18,456 nucleotides of DNA from assembly GCF_029054785.1 (NCBI RefSeq), contig NZ_JAIDEN010000034.1, forward strand, positions 1-18,456. The letters are read 5' to 3'. The stretch is from Duncaniella sp. (GTDB taxonomy: Bacteria; Bacteroidota; Bacteroidia; Bacteroidales; Muribaculaceae). How positions within the stretch are numbered: position 1 is the first letter of the stretch; each line of letters starts with the position of its first letter. Below the pieces are notes generated by a model. That model ran no database searches and had not been told where the DNA came from. It worked only from the letters and a program-made list of their open reading frames with translations. The position numbers and the translations under genes are program-made. Positions 6,452-13,799 of the stretch are shown piece by piece.

Positions 6452-8731
6452 TTACTTCTTCATGTTTTCGAGGGTTGCGGCGTCGATGCCGGCGATGGCG
6501 ATGAGGTTGAGGATGTCGCGGACTTCCGCGTCGACGCTCATGAAGTGGATAGGCTTCTTCAGACCCATCTGGATCGGGCCGATCGACTCGCCGACTCCCA
6601 TCTCAAGCATGATGCGGTAAGCAGAGTTGGCGGCGCTGAGGTTGGGGAACACCAGTGTGTTGACCTCCTTGCCGTAGAGGCGGGTGAAGGGGTAGACCTT
6701 GTCGCGCACGGGCTGATTGAGCGCATAGTTGACCTGCATTTCGCCATCGACAACCATTTCGGGATTCTCCTTGTGGAGCTTGCTGACCACGTTGTGGACG
6801 GTCGACGGTTCTGCCTCCTTGTTTGAACCGAAGTTTGAGTAGGAGACGAGGGCCATCACAGGCTCGTGGGCGAAGAACTTCACGGCATCGTAGGCCAGAC
6901 GCGAGATGTCGGTGAGGGTTTCCTCGTCGGCAGTGCCGTTGATCATCGTGTCGGCCAGGAAGTAAGTGCCCTTGGTCGTTTCCAGCACGTGCATGGCTGC
7001 GAAATGCTTGAAACCGTCGCGCAGACCGATCACCTCGCGGGCAATGTCGCCGGTCGGATTGTTGGCCGAGCGGGTTCCGGCGATGAAAGCGTCGGCGTCG
7101 CCTGTCTCCACCATCATCATACCGAAATAGTTGCGGTCAAACATCTTGTCAAGCGCGCTCTCGAAGTTCTCGCCCTGACGCTGATGTTTGGTGGTCAGCA
7201 TTGCGGCATAGCGTTCGCGGCGCGGAGCCTCGCGGTCGTGGCGCAGGTTGACGATCTCGATTCCCTCGATGTTGATGCCAAGGCGCTGGGCGCGTTTCTC
7301 GATCATCTCCTCGTTGCCGAGCAGGATCGGGATGCAGAGACCGTCGGCAGCGGCGATCGCGGCGGCGCGGAGCATATTGTCGGTGTTGGCCTCGCCGAAC
7401 ACCACGCGTTTGGGATTGGTGCGGGCGGCTTCGTTGAGGCGGCGGGTAAACTTGCGGTCGTTGCCCTTGAGGCGGCGGAGTTTTTCGTCATACTCTTCCC
7501 AGTCGGTGATCGGGCGGCGTGAGACTCCGCTGTCCATCGCACCCTTGGCCACGGCGGGAGCAACCGAAGTCAGCAAGCGGGGGTCAAAGGGGGTGGGGAT
7601 GATGTAGTCACGGCCAAAATGTATGTCCGAGCGGTTGTAGGCGGCGCTGACCACCGGCGGCACGGGCTTTTTGGCAAGCTCGGCGATGGCGCGCACAGCA
7701 TAGATCTTCATTGTCTCGTTGATCTCCGAAGCTCCGCAGTCAAGAGCGCCGCGGAAGATGTAGGGGAAGCCAAGCACATTGTTGATCTGGTTGGGATAGT
7801 CCGAACGTCCGGTACCCATGATGATGTCGGGGCGGGCGGCCATAGCGGTCTCGTAGGCGATCTCCGGATCGGGGTTGGCCAGGGCGAAGACGATCGGGCG
7901 CGGGGCCATGCTCTTGACCATTTCGGTGGTGACCACGTCCTTCACCGAGAGACCCAGGAAGACGTCGGCGTCGACCATCGCCTCGGCAAGAGTGGTGATC
8001 GGGCGCGAAGTGGCAAACTGGGCTTTCTGCGGATTGAGGTCGGTGCGCTTGTCGCTGATGACCCCCTTGCTGTCACACATGACCACATTCTCTTTCTTCA
8101 CGCCCAGGGCGCAGTAGAGCTTGGTGCAGGAGACGGCGGCGGCACCTGCGCCGTTGACCACCAGGCGGATCTCGTCGATCTTCTTACCCTGGATCTCTAC
8201 GGCGTTCAGGAGGGCGGCGGCGGAGATGATGGCCGTGCCGTGCTGGTCGTCGTGCATGACGGGGATGTTCATTTCGGCCTTCAGGCGCTCTTCGATCTTG
8301 AAACACTCCGGCGCCTTGATGTCCTCAAGGTTGATGCCGCCGAAGGTCGGACCCAGGGCCTTGACGATCTCGATGAACTTGTCGGGGTCGGTCTCGTCGA
8401 CTTCGATGTCGAAACAGTCAAGACCGGCGAATATCTTGAAAAGCAGACCCTTGCCCTCCATCACCGGCTTTCCGGCCAGAGCGCCGATGTTGCCGAGACC
8501 GAGCACTGCGGTGCCGTTGGAGATCACGGCCACAAGGTTGCCTTTGTCGGTATATTTGTAGACATCGTCGGGATTGTCCTTGATCTCAAGGCAGGGATAG
8601 GCGACGCCGGGTGAATAGGCCAGGGCCAGGTCGGCCTGGGTTGCATAGGGTTTTGTGGGTATTACTTCTATTTTTCCGGGGCGCGGATAGCGATGATAGT
8701 CCAGCGCCATTTCTTTAGTGACTTTTGCCAT
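6452..8731 (-). CDS. maeB: NADP-dependent malic enzyme with C-terminal phosphotransacetylase-like domain
   Basis: The 759-residue cytosolic enzyme should catalyse oxidative decarboxylation of malate to pyruvate with production of NADPH, at the junction of the TCA cycle and pyruvate metabolism. The malic N-terminal domain (about 15-150) contains YSPGVAYPCLEI (39-50, with the catalytic Tyr), NGTAVLGLGNIG (72-83) and MEGKGLLFK (91-99, with the catalytic Lys). EDIKAPECF (136-144) and HDDQHGTA (160-167) are the metal/substrate motifs, and NGAGAAA (193-199) is the dinucleotide-binding loop. From about residue 420 to the end there is a PTA_PTB-like domain; in the long MaeB class this domain is usually regulatory (acetyl-CoA binding), not catalytic. 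The frame opens at 8794, but the ATG at 8731 gives the conserved MAKVTKEMALDYHR start, and the extra 21 codons would fall in the 5' leader downstream of the promoter box at 8814-8821. The gene is monocistronic with its own terminator. Confidence 0.96.
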   Translation of the reverse strand: MAKVTKEMALDYHRYPRPGKIEVIPTKPYATQADLALAYSPGVAYPCLEIKDNPDDVYKYTDKGNLVAVISNGTAVLGLGNIGALAGKPVMEGKGLLFKIFAGLDCFDIEVDETDPDKFIEIVKALGPTFGGINLEDIKAPECFKIEERLKAEMNIPVMHDDQHGTAIISAAALLNAVEIQGKKIDEIRLVVNGAGAAAVSCTKLYCALGVKKENVVMCDSKGVISDKRTDLNPQKAQFATSRPITTLAEAMVDADVFLGLSVKDVVTTEMVKSMAPRPIVFALANPDPEIAYETAMAARPDIIMGTGRSDYPNQINNVLGFPYIFRGALDCGASEINETMKIYAVRAIAELAKKPVPPVVSAAYNRSDIHFGRDYIIPTPFDPRLLTSVAPAVAKGAMDSGVSRRPITDWEEYDEKLRRLKGNDRKFTRRLNEAARTNPKRVVFGEANTDNMLRAAAIAAADGLCIPILLGNEEMIEKRAQRLGINIEGIEIVNLRHDREAPRRERYAAMLTTKHQRQGENFESALDKMFDRNYFGMMMVETGDADAFIAGTRSANNPTGDIAREVIGLRDGFKHFAAMHVLETTKGTYFLADTMINGTADEETLTDISRLAYDAVKFFAHEPVMALVSYSNFGSNKEAEPSTVHNVVSKLHKENPEMVVDGEMQVNYALNQPVRDKVYPFTRLYGKEVNTLVFPNLSAANSAYRIMLEMGVGESIGPIQMGLKKPIHFMSVDAEVRDILNLIAIAGIDAATLENMKK

Positions 8732-8813
8732 GTTGTAGGTTATGGTGGGGGATATATGATAATCGATGATTAAATGAATATTCGCGGCTGACAAATCGTT
8801 GCCAAATCAATCG

Positions 8814-8821
8814 CAAAGTTA
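8814..8821 (-). promoter_or_regulatory. -7 promoter box for maeB
   Basis: On the minus strand the sequence reads TAACTTTG, a full match to TAnnTTTG. It gives a transcript start near 8807 and a leader of about 75 bases before the ATG at 8731, which supports the shorter start for the malic enzyme. Confidence 0.5.
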
Positions 8822-9103
8822 ACAAAAATCTATTAAAAGCCTATTTGTTGTGATAATATAAAGCTAATGTTTAACAATAATTTAAACAATAAAGTTCAAA
8901 GGCCGTTTCCGCCGTTTTCTTTAAGGTGCCTGAGCCGGATTTGAGACCTGAAAATTTAATTGATTTTTAGGTGCTAATATTGGGATAGATGTGAAATAAT
9001 TACTATTTTTACAGCGTGATAAAAGCCGTGGATCATGATCCTGCGGTCGACTTGTAAATATTGTCTTTTTTAAACTTATCGTAAAGCACTGCTTATCAAT
9101 CTT
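8822..9103. other. Intergenic region between divergent maeB and the EEP gene
   Basis: These 282 bases, plus the maeB leader, form a 372-bp gap between divergent genes. It is AT-rich and has no credible open frame. The only local structure I see is a 12-bp perfect palindrome, GGATCATGATCC (9030-9041), about 63 bp before the EEP start. A weak partial promoter word, TAATATTG, lies near 8973. I could not place a confident plus-strand promoter, although one must exist for the gene at 9104. Confidence 0.5.
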
Positions 9104-10147
9104 ATGAAGAGATTTTTCCTACTTCCGCTGTTGGCGCTGCTGATGGCGTTCGGCGCGTCGGCCCAGTCTGACCCGAAGCAGCCCATTGTCTACGGGGTCG
9201 CTTTCTACAACCTTGAAAACCTGTTTGACACGATCAACAACAACGGTCAGTATGACCTTGAGTTCTCTCCGAATGGTGCCCGCCAGTGGAACGGGGCCAA
9301 ATACTGGAGCAAAATCAACAATCTGGCCTACTGCATCTCAAGGATGGTGACCAAAAACACCCCTATGGGTCCCGCCATCATCGGAGTCTCCGAGATCGAG
9401 AACAAAAGCTGTCTCGACGACCTCGTCCGTGCCAAGGACATCCGCCAGTGGCGCCTCCAGGTTGTTCATCATGACTCCCCTGACCGCCGTGGTGTCGATG
9501 TAGGCCTTCTCTACAATCCCCGTCTCTTCAAAGTTCTCGATGTCACCAACCACCGCCTTGTCATCCCCGGCTACGAAAGTTTCCGCACCCGTGACCAGAT
9601 GTGTGTGACCGGCATCCTCGGCGGTGACACCGTCAGCGTCATCGTCAACCACTGGCCTTCGCGTCTTGGCGGACAGGAGCGTTCGAGCTATCTGCGTGAG
9701 GCAGCTGCCGAACTCTCGAAGCAGATCGCCGACTCCCTCTGGGCCATCCGTCCCAACCAGGGCGTCATCATCATGGGTGACCTCAACGACGATCCCCAGG
9801 ACAAATCCTGTGCCGTAAGCCTCGGCGCACAGCGCGATATGAAAAACGTAGGTCCCCACCAGTTCTTCAACCCCTGGTGGAAAGTGCTTGACCGTGGCAT
9901 CGGAACCCTTGCCTACAAAGGCCAGTGGAACCTCTTCGACCAGATCATTGTCTCAGGAACCCTCCTCAGGCAGAACGGCGCCCGCCTGAGTTACAGCTCC
10001 TGCAAAGTCAACAACTTTGACTTCCTCTTCGACACCGAAGGACAGCGTCAGGGCTACCCGAAGCGTACATTCGCGGCAGGCGCATGGCTCAACGGCTACT
10101 CTGACCACTTCCCGACTGAAATCTTCCTCATTCCAACCCGTCGATAA
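9104..10147 (+). CDS. Secreted endonuclease/exonuclease/phosphatase (EEP) family protein
   Basis: The 347-residue protein has a clear Sec signal peptide (MKRFFLLPLL..., cleavage near FGASA-Q, residue 20) without a lipobox cysteine, so it is probably periplasmic or secreted. The EEP fold motifs are in order: YNLENLFD (35-42, with Asn37), SEIEN (96-100, with the metal-binding Glu97), a GVDVGLLYNP strand (130-139), NHWPS (182-186, with His183), GDLNDDP (225-231, with Asp226 and Asn228), FDQ (278-280) and the terminal SDH (333-335, with Asp334 and His335). All residues expected for Mg2+-dependent phosphoester hydrolysis are present, so it should be active. Family members cleave DNA, RNA, nucleotides, phosphoinositides or sphingomyelin; which of these cannot be told here. 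It lies 20 bp upstream of the cytidylate kinase-like gene, so they are probably cotranscribed, and it precedes a TonB receptor/lipoprotein operon. Confidence 0.93.
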   Translation: MKRFFLLPLLALLMAFGASAQSDPKQPIVYGVAFYNLENLFDTINNNGQYDLEFSPNGARQWNGAKYWSKINNLAYCISRMVTKNTPMGPAIIGVSEIENKSCLDDLVRAKDIRQWRLQVVHHDSPDRRGVDVGLLYNPRLFKVLDVTNHRLVIPGYESFRTRDQMCVTGILGGDTVSVIVNHWPSRLGGQERSSYLREAAAELSKQIADSLWAIRPNQGVIIMGDLNDDPQDKSCAVSLGAQRDMKNVGPHQFFNPWWKVLDRGIGTLAYKGQWNLFDQIIVSGTLLRQNGARLSYSSCKVNNFDFLFDTEGQRQGYPKRTFAAGAWLNGYSDHFPTEIFLIPTRR

Positions 10148-10167
10148 CCACCTTATTATATATAGGT

Positions 10168-10839
10168 ATGGACAACGGTTCCAATAATCGTATTGATCCT
10201 GCGGTGCAGCGCCCGCCATTTGTCATCACCGTCGGACGTCAGTTCGGCAGTGGAGGCCGTGAGCTGGGCAAAGCTCTGGCCGAAGCCCTTGGCATCGCCT
10301 ATTATGACAAGGAACTTCTCGTCGAATCCGCCAAGCTCGCAGGAGTCAACCCTGAATTCTTCAGGAAAAAGGACGAACGCTTTCCGACCTTCCTCCAGGG
10401 CCTCTTCAGCTTCTCGATGGGAGTGACCCCGATGTGTTACTACACCGGCGCATCATCCATCTCCGACGACGGCCTCTACAAGAGCATCAGTGACTTCCTG
10501 CTCTCCATTGCCGGGGAAAAGTCATTTGTCGTCGTGGGACGCAGTTCCGACTACATCCTCCGCGACCATCCGCGCTGCGTCAACCTCTTTGTCCATGCCC
10601 CGATGGCCGACTGTGTGCGCCGCATAATGGACCGCAACGACGCCATCGCCGCCGACAAGGCCGAGTCGATGGCCCGCAAGACCAACAAATGGCGCGCGGA
10701 ATATTACAATTTCTTTACCGACAAGACCTGGGGCGATGCAAAAAGCTATGACCTGACCCTCGACTCCTCGCGGCTTAAGATGGCCGACAACGTAGAGCTG
10801 GTCAAAGCCTATCTTCGCCTGCGCGGATTCATCGACTGA
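10168..10839 (+). CDS. Cytidylate kinase-like family protein
   Basis: The 223-residue cytosolic protein belongs to the cytidylate kinase-like family. The phosphate-binding loop GRQFGSGGRELG (23-34) follows the first strand VITV, and the next helix leads to YYDKELL (45-51), a pattern typical of this family. A VVVGRSSDYIL segment (121-131) with the core strand VNLFVHAP (138-145), followed by RR and DR residues (151-156), fits the LID/second-nucleotide region. NKWRAEYYNFFT (173-184) and the C-terminal DLTLDSSRL (195-203) are also family-like. True CMP kinases (Cmk) have a different P-loop (GPSGSGKGT type), so the substrate should not be assumed to be CMP. It lies 20 bp after the secreted EEP gene. 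A nucleoside-monophosphate role would suit a nucleic-acid-scavenging locus but is inference. Confidence 0.88.
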   Translation: MDNGSNNRIDPAVQRPPFVITVGRQFGSGGRELGKALAEALGIAYYDKELLVESAKLAGVNPEFFRKKDERFPTFLQGLFSFSMGVTPMCYYTGASSISDDGLYKSISDFLLSIAGEKSFVVVGRSSDYILRDHPRCVNLFVHAPMADCVRRIMDRNDAIAADKAESMARKTNKWRAEYYNFFTDKTWGDAKSYDLTLDSSRLKMADNVELVKAYLRLRGFID

Positions 10840-10866
10840 TTCTGAAAAAAGCTTCAAAGACTCATG

Positions 10867-10904
10867 AGCGGCTTTTTGATGACACAGTCATTCGGAAAGC
10901 CGCT
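10867..10904 (+). repeat. Two-tier inverted repeat between the kinase-like gene and the TonB receptor
   Basis: An outer 9-bp stem (AGCGGCTTT at 10867-10875, AAAGCCGCT at 10896-10904) encloses an inner 5-bp stem (ATGAC at 10879-10883, GTCAT at 10887-10891) with a 3-base loop. No T run follows, so it is not a textbook terminator. The GCTTTTT at 10871-10877 could alternatively pair with AAAAAGC at 10846-10852. It may end the upstream transcript or be a folded element in the gap. Confidence 0.45.
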
Positions 10905-10936
10905 TGTGGAAAATAACTATTCCCCGATTTTCAGGG

Positions 10937-10944
10937 TTACTTTG
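10937..10944 (+). promoter_or_regulatory. Candidate -7 box for the TonB receptor operon
   Basis: TTACTTTG is a one-base mismatch to TAnnTTTG. It is followed by a run of nine A (10946-10954) and an AT-rich leader of about 60 bases to the ATG at 11010. No clear -33 element is visible, so this is tentative. Confidence 0.3.
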
Positions 10945-11009
10945 CAAAAAAAAAGCATCATACTTTTAAATTTTAAGAGTTAATTACTTATTCATTATAT
11001 CATTAATTT

Positions 11010-13763
11010 ATGAGACTGAAACTGTTTCTGCTACTGCTGTTGACGGCTGTGATTCCGTCACTGGCACAGACCACAGGCGTAGCCGGTACCGTTGTCGACT
11101 CCAATACAGGCGCACCCGTTGCAGGAGCGACTGTCATGCTCGACAATCAGGGACTTCAGGCAACGACCGACCCTTCGGGCGAGTTCCGAATCTCCACAGC
11201 CAAAGCCGGAGATGACCTTCTTGTCATCGTGGCATACGGCTATCAGGATGTCACGATGAACGTAAACATCGTCAACGGTGTCATCGACAAGCTCGGCATC
11301 ATCAAGATGCTTGACACCAACCTCAACAACGTCTTCTATGAAGATCAGAACGACATGCTCTTCGATCAGAACCTGCTTGAAGACGAAGAAGGCTCCGCCC
11401 AGTCGATCGCAGCCCTCACCGGCGCAAGTGACGACGTATATTACAACTCGGCAAGCTACGACTTCCAGCCCATGCGCTTCCGCATCCGCGGCTATGACTC
11501 GAAGTACACCGAGACCTATATCAACGGCGTTAACTTCAACGACATGGCCCGTGGCCGTTTCAACTATTCGACTCTCGGCGGCATGAACCGTGCCTTCCGT
11601 GACCGCACAGCCTCTCTCGGCCTCGGCGCGGCTGCTTTCGGTTTTGGCAACATCGGCGGCGCGACCGACATCAACACACGCGCCTCTCACTATGCTCCCG
11701 GTTTCAACGGCTCGCTTGCCTACACCAACTCAAACTACATGCTCCGCGCTATGGCAATGTACTCCACCGGTCTCAACAAGAACGGCTGGGCATTCACCGT
11801 GTCGGCTATCGGACGCTATGCCAACGAAGGTGTGATCGACGGAACATTCTACAACTCTTTCGGCCTCTTCGCTTCTCTGGAAAAGGTTTTCAACGACAAA
11901 CACTCACTCAACCTCACCGTCTGGGGTGCACCGACTCAGCGCGCAACCAACTCGGCTACCTATGAGGAAGCCTACCGCTTGACCGGCAACAACCTCTACA
12001 ACCCCAACTGGGGCTGGCAGAACGGCGAAAAGCGCTCTTCGAAAATCGTTGAGACCTTCGACCCCACAGCACTTCTCAACTGGATCTGGAAACCCAAAAA
12101 CGGCACCACTCTCAACACCGGAGCCGCTTTCCGCGCCGTCAACTACTCGACATCGGCCCTCAACTGGTACAATGCCGCTGACCCGCGCCCCGACTACTAC
12201 CGCTATCTCCCCAGCTACTTCGCCGACAATCAGGAAGCATTCGATCTCTACACCGACCTCTGGCGCCACGACGACAGCTTCCGTCAGATCAACTGGGACA
12301 ACCTCTACAAGGCCAACTACCTCAACAACCAGTTCGGCCGCGGCGGAAACCCCGACAACCACTCGTCGAGCTACATCCTCGAAAACCGCCACAGCAATCA
12401 GCTGAACTTCATGTTCAACTCCCTGCTCAACCATCGTCTCAACGACCACATGACCCTTCAGGCCGGTGTCAGCTTCAACTATACCCGCGCCCACTACTAC
12501 AAGACCATCCGCGACCTCCTCGGCGGTGAATACTGGCTCGACATCGACCAGTTCAGCGAGCGCGACTTCCCAAGCAATCCCCAGATGCTCCAGAACGACC
12601 TGCGCAACCCCAATCGCCGTGTCGGAAAGGGTGACACCTTCGGCTATGACTACAACATCAACGCCCTCCACGGTGACTTCTGGCTTCAGAACATCATCAC
12701 TCTTCCCCAGTGGGACATCAACTACGGTCTCAAGATCGGCTACACCCAGTTCTTCCGCGACGGCAATATGCAGAACGGACGTGCGCCTGAAAACTCCTAC
12801 GGCAAGGGTGTGACCCACCGCTTCGACACCGGTGCCCTCAAGGCCGGCGCGACATACAAGATCGACGGTCGCAACTTCATCTCGGCCCACGCAGGCTACG
12901 AGACTGTCGCTCCTCTCTTCGAGTATGCCTACATCTCGCCCCGCATCAAGGACACCGCTATCGACGGCCTCCAGACCGAACGCATCCTCTCAGGCGACAT
13001 CTCCTACTCCTGGAACTACCGTCGTTTCCGCGGCGCAATCACCGGTTTCTGGACTGAAATGTTCGACCAGACCGAACGCTCTTCTTTCTATGACGACCAG
13101 TACTCGACCTTCATGAACTACGTTCTCAAAGGTGTGCACACACGCTACAAAGGCGTAGAGATCGGTGCTGCCTACAAGATCACTCCCTCGCTCACTCTCT
13201 CGGCAGCTGCAACTTTCGCACGTTATCAGTACAAGAACCGTCCCGAAGGTACCCGTTCTTATGAAAACGGCATGATGGAAGACATCAGTCAGAAAGTCTA
13301 TCTGAAAAACTTCTACATCGGCGGCACTCCCCAGACCGCAGCCAACATCGGTCTCGACTGGGCTGCTCCCAAATCATGGTTCTTCAATGTCAACGCTTCT
13401 TGGATGGGCGACGCTTACGTCAACCTCTCGCCGATCCGTCACGAAGCTCTCCCCAATCTCTGGGAAAAATATCCCACTCTCGAAGAGCTCGAAGCCAAGA
13501 TGGGTGAACTCGCCGAGCAGGACAAGCTCAAAGACGCCTTCGTCCTCAACGCATCTGTCGGCAAGCTCGTCTACATCAACCGCAAGATCTCGATGAACTT
13601 CAACCTCAATGTCGAGAACCTTCTCAACAACAAGAACATTCAGACCTACGGCTACCAGCAGGGACGTTTCGACTACACTAACTACGATTCGACCAAGTAT
13701 CCCAACAAGTACTTCTACGCTCAGGGCATCAAGGTTTATCTCAACGTAGGCATCCGCTTCTAA
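11010..13763 (+). CDS. TonB-dependent outer-membrane receptor with carboxypeptidase-regulatory-like N-terminal domain
   Basis: The 917-residue protein has a signal peptide (MRLKLFLLLLL..., cleavage near LAQ, residue 20). A CarboxypepD_reg-like beta-sandwich follows (about 22-97: GVAGTVVDSNTGAPVAGATV, then DPSGEFRI). Next is an acidic linker (NDMLFDQNLLEDEEGSAQS, 114-132), a plug-like region (about 135-228, containing RFRIRGYDSKYTETYINGV) and a long beta-barrel that ends in the outer-membrane signature VYLNVGIRF with a terminal Phe. These receptors import a ligand across the outer membrane using TonB/ExbBD energy. It is shaped like Bacteroidetes nutrient receptors, but no SusD gene follows. 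Instead, two DUF5689 lipoproteins follow at 36 bp and then 25 bp, so these three form an operon. The substrate is unknown. The barrel is rich in Asn, Tyr and Trp, as is common in the family. Confidence 0.93.
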   Translation: MRLKLFLLLLLTAVIPSLAQTTGVAGTVVDSNTGAPVAGATVMLDNQGLQATTDPSGEFRISTAKAGDDLLVIVAYGYQDVTMNVNIVNGVIDKLGIIKMLDTNLNNVFYEDQNDMLFDQNLLEDEEGSAQSIAALTGASDDVYYNSASYDFQPMRFRIRGYDSKYTETYINGVNFNDMARGRFNYSTLGGMNRAFRDRTASLGLGAAAFGFGNIGGATDINTRASHYAPGFNGSLAYTNSNYMLRAMAMYSTGLNKNGWAFTVSAIGRYANEGVIDGTFYNSFGLFASLEKVFNDKHSLNLTVWGAPTQRATNSATYEEAYRLTGNNLYNPNWGWQNGEKRSSKIVETFDPTALLNWIWKPKNGTTLNTGAAFRAVNYSTSALNWYNAADPRPDYYRYLPSYFADNQEAFDLYTDLWRHDDSFRQINWDNLYKANYLNNQFGRGGNPDNHSSSYILENRHSNQLNFMFNSLLNHRLNDHMTLQAGVSFNYTRAHYYKTIRDLLGGEYWLDIDQFSERDFPSNPQMLQNDLRNPNRRVGKGDTFGYDYNINALHGDFWLQNIITLPQWDINYGLKIGYTQFFRDGNMQNGRAPENSYGKGVTHRFDTGALKAGATYKIDGRNFISAHAGYETVAPLFEYAYISPRIKDTAIDGLQTERILSGDISYSWNYRRFRGAITGFWTEMFDQTERSSFYDDQYSTFMNYVLKGVHTRYKGVEIGAAYKITPSLTLSAAATFARYQYKNRPEGTRSYENGMMEDISQKVYLKNFYIGGTPQTAANIGLDWAAPKSWFFNVNASWMGDAYVNLSPIRHEALPNLWEKYPTLEELEAKMGELAEQDKLKDAFVLNASVGKLVYINRKISMNFNLNVENLLNNKNIQTYGYQQGRFDYTNYDSTKYPNKYFYAQGIKVYLNVGIRF

Positions 13764-13799
13764 TTTCTTCAAAAATTCTCACAAAGACCATATTAAAAT

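Noticed and set aside
7619..8614. 331-codon plus-strand open frame opposite maeB
   Set aside because: It is antisense to a confidently identified malic enzyme, its translation is low in recognisable structure and rich in His, Asp and Val as expected from a reverse-strand shadow of GC-rich codons, and it has no signal or family motif.
8732..8794. 21-codon N-terminal extension of maeB
   Set aside because: The extension lies in the predicted leader and is not part of the malic enzyme fold, whereas the conserved N-terminus begins at the ATG at 8731.
9030..9041. 12-bp palindrome GGATCATGATCC upstream of the EEP gene as an operator
   Set aside because: Perfect, but short, single-copy as far as I can see in the window, and not clearly placed relative to a promoter; kept only as a note in the intergenic entry.
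11904..12890. 328-codon minus-strand open frame opposite the TonB receptor
   Set aside because: A reverse-strand shadow of a GC-rich coding region; the translation is a Val/Glu/Gly-rich string without domain features, and the sense gene is clear.
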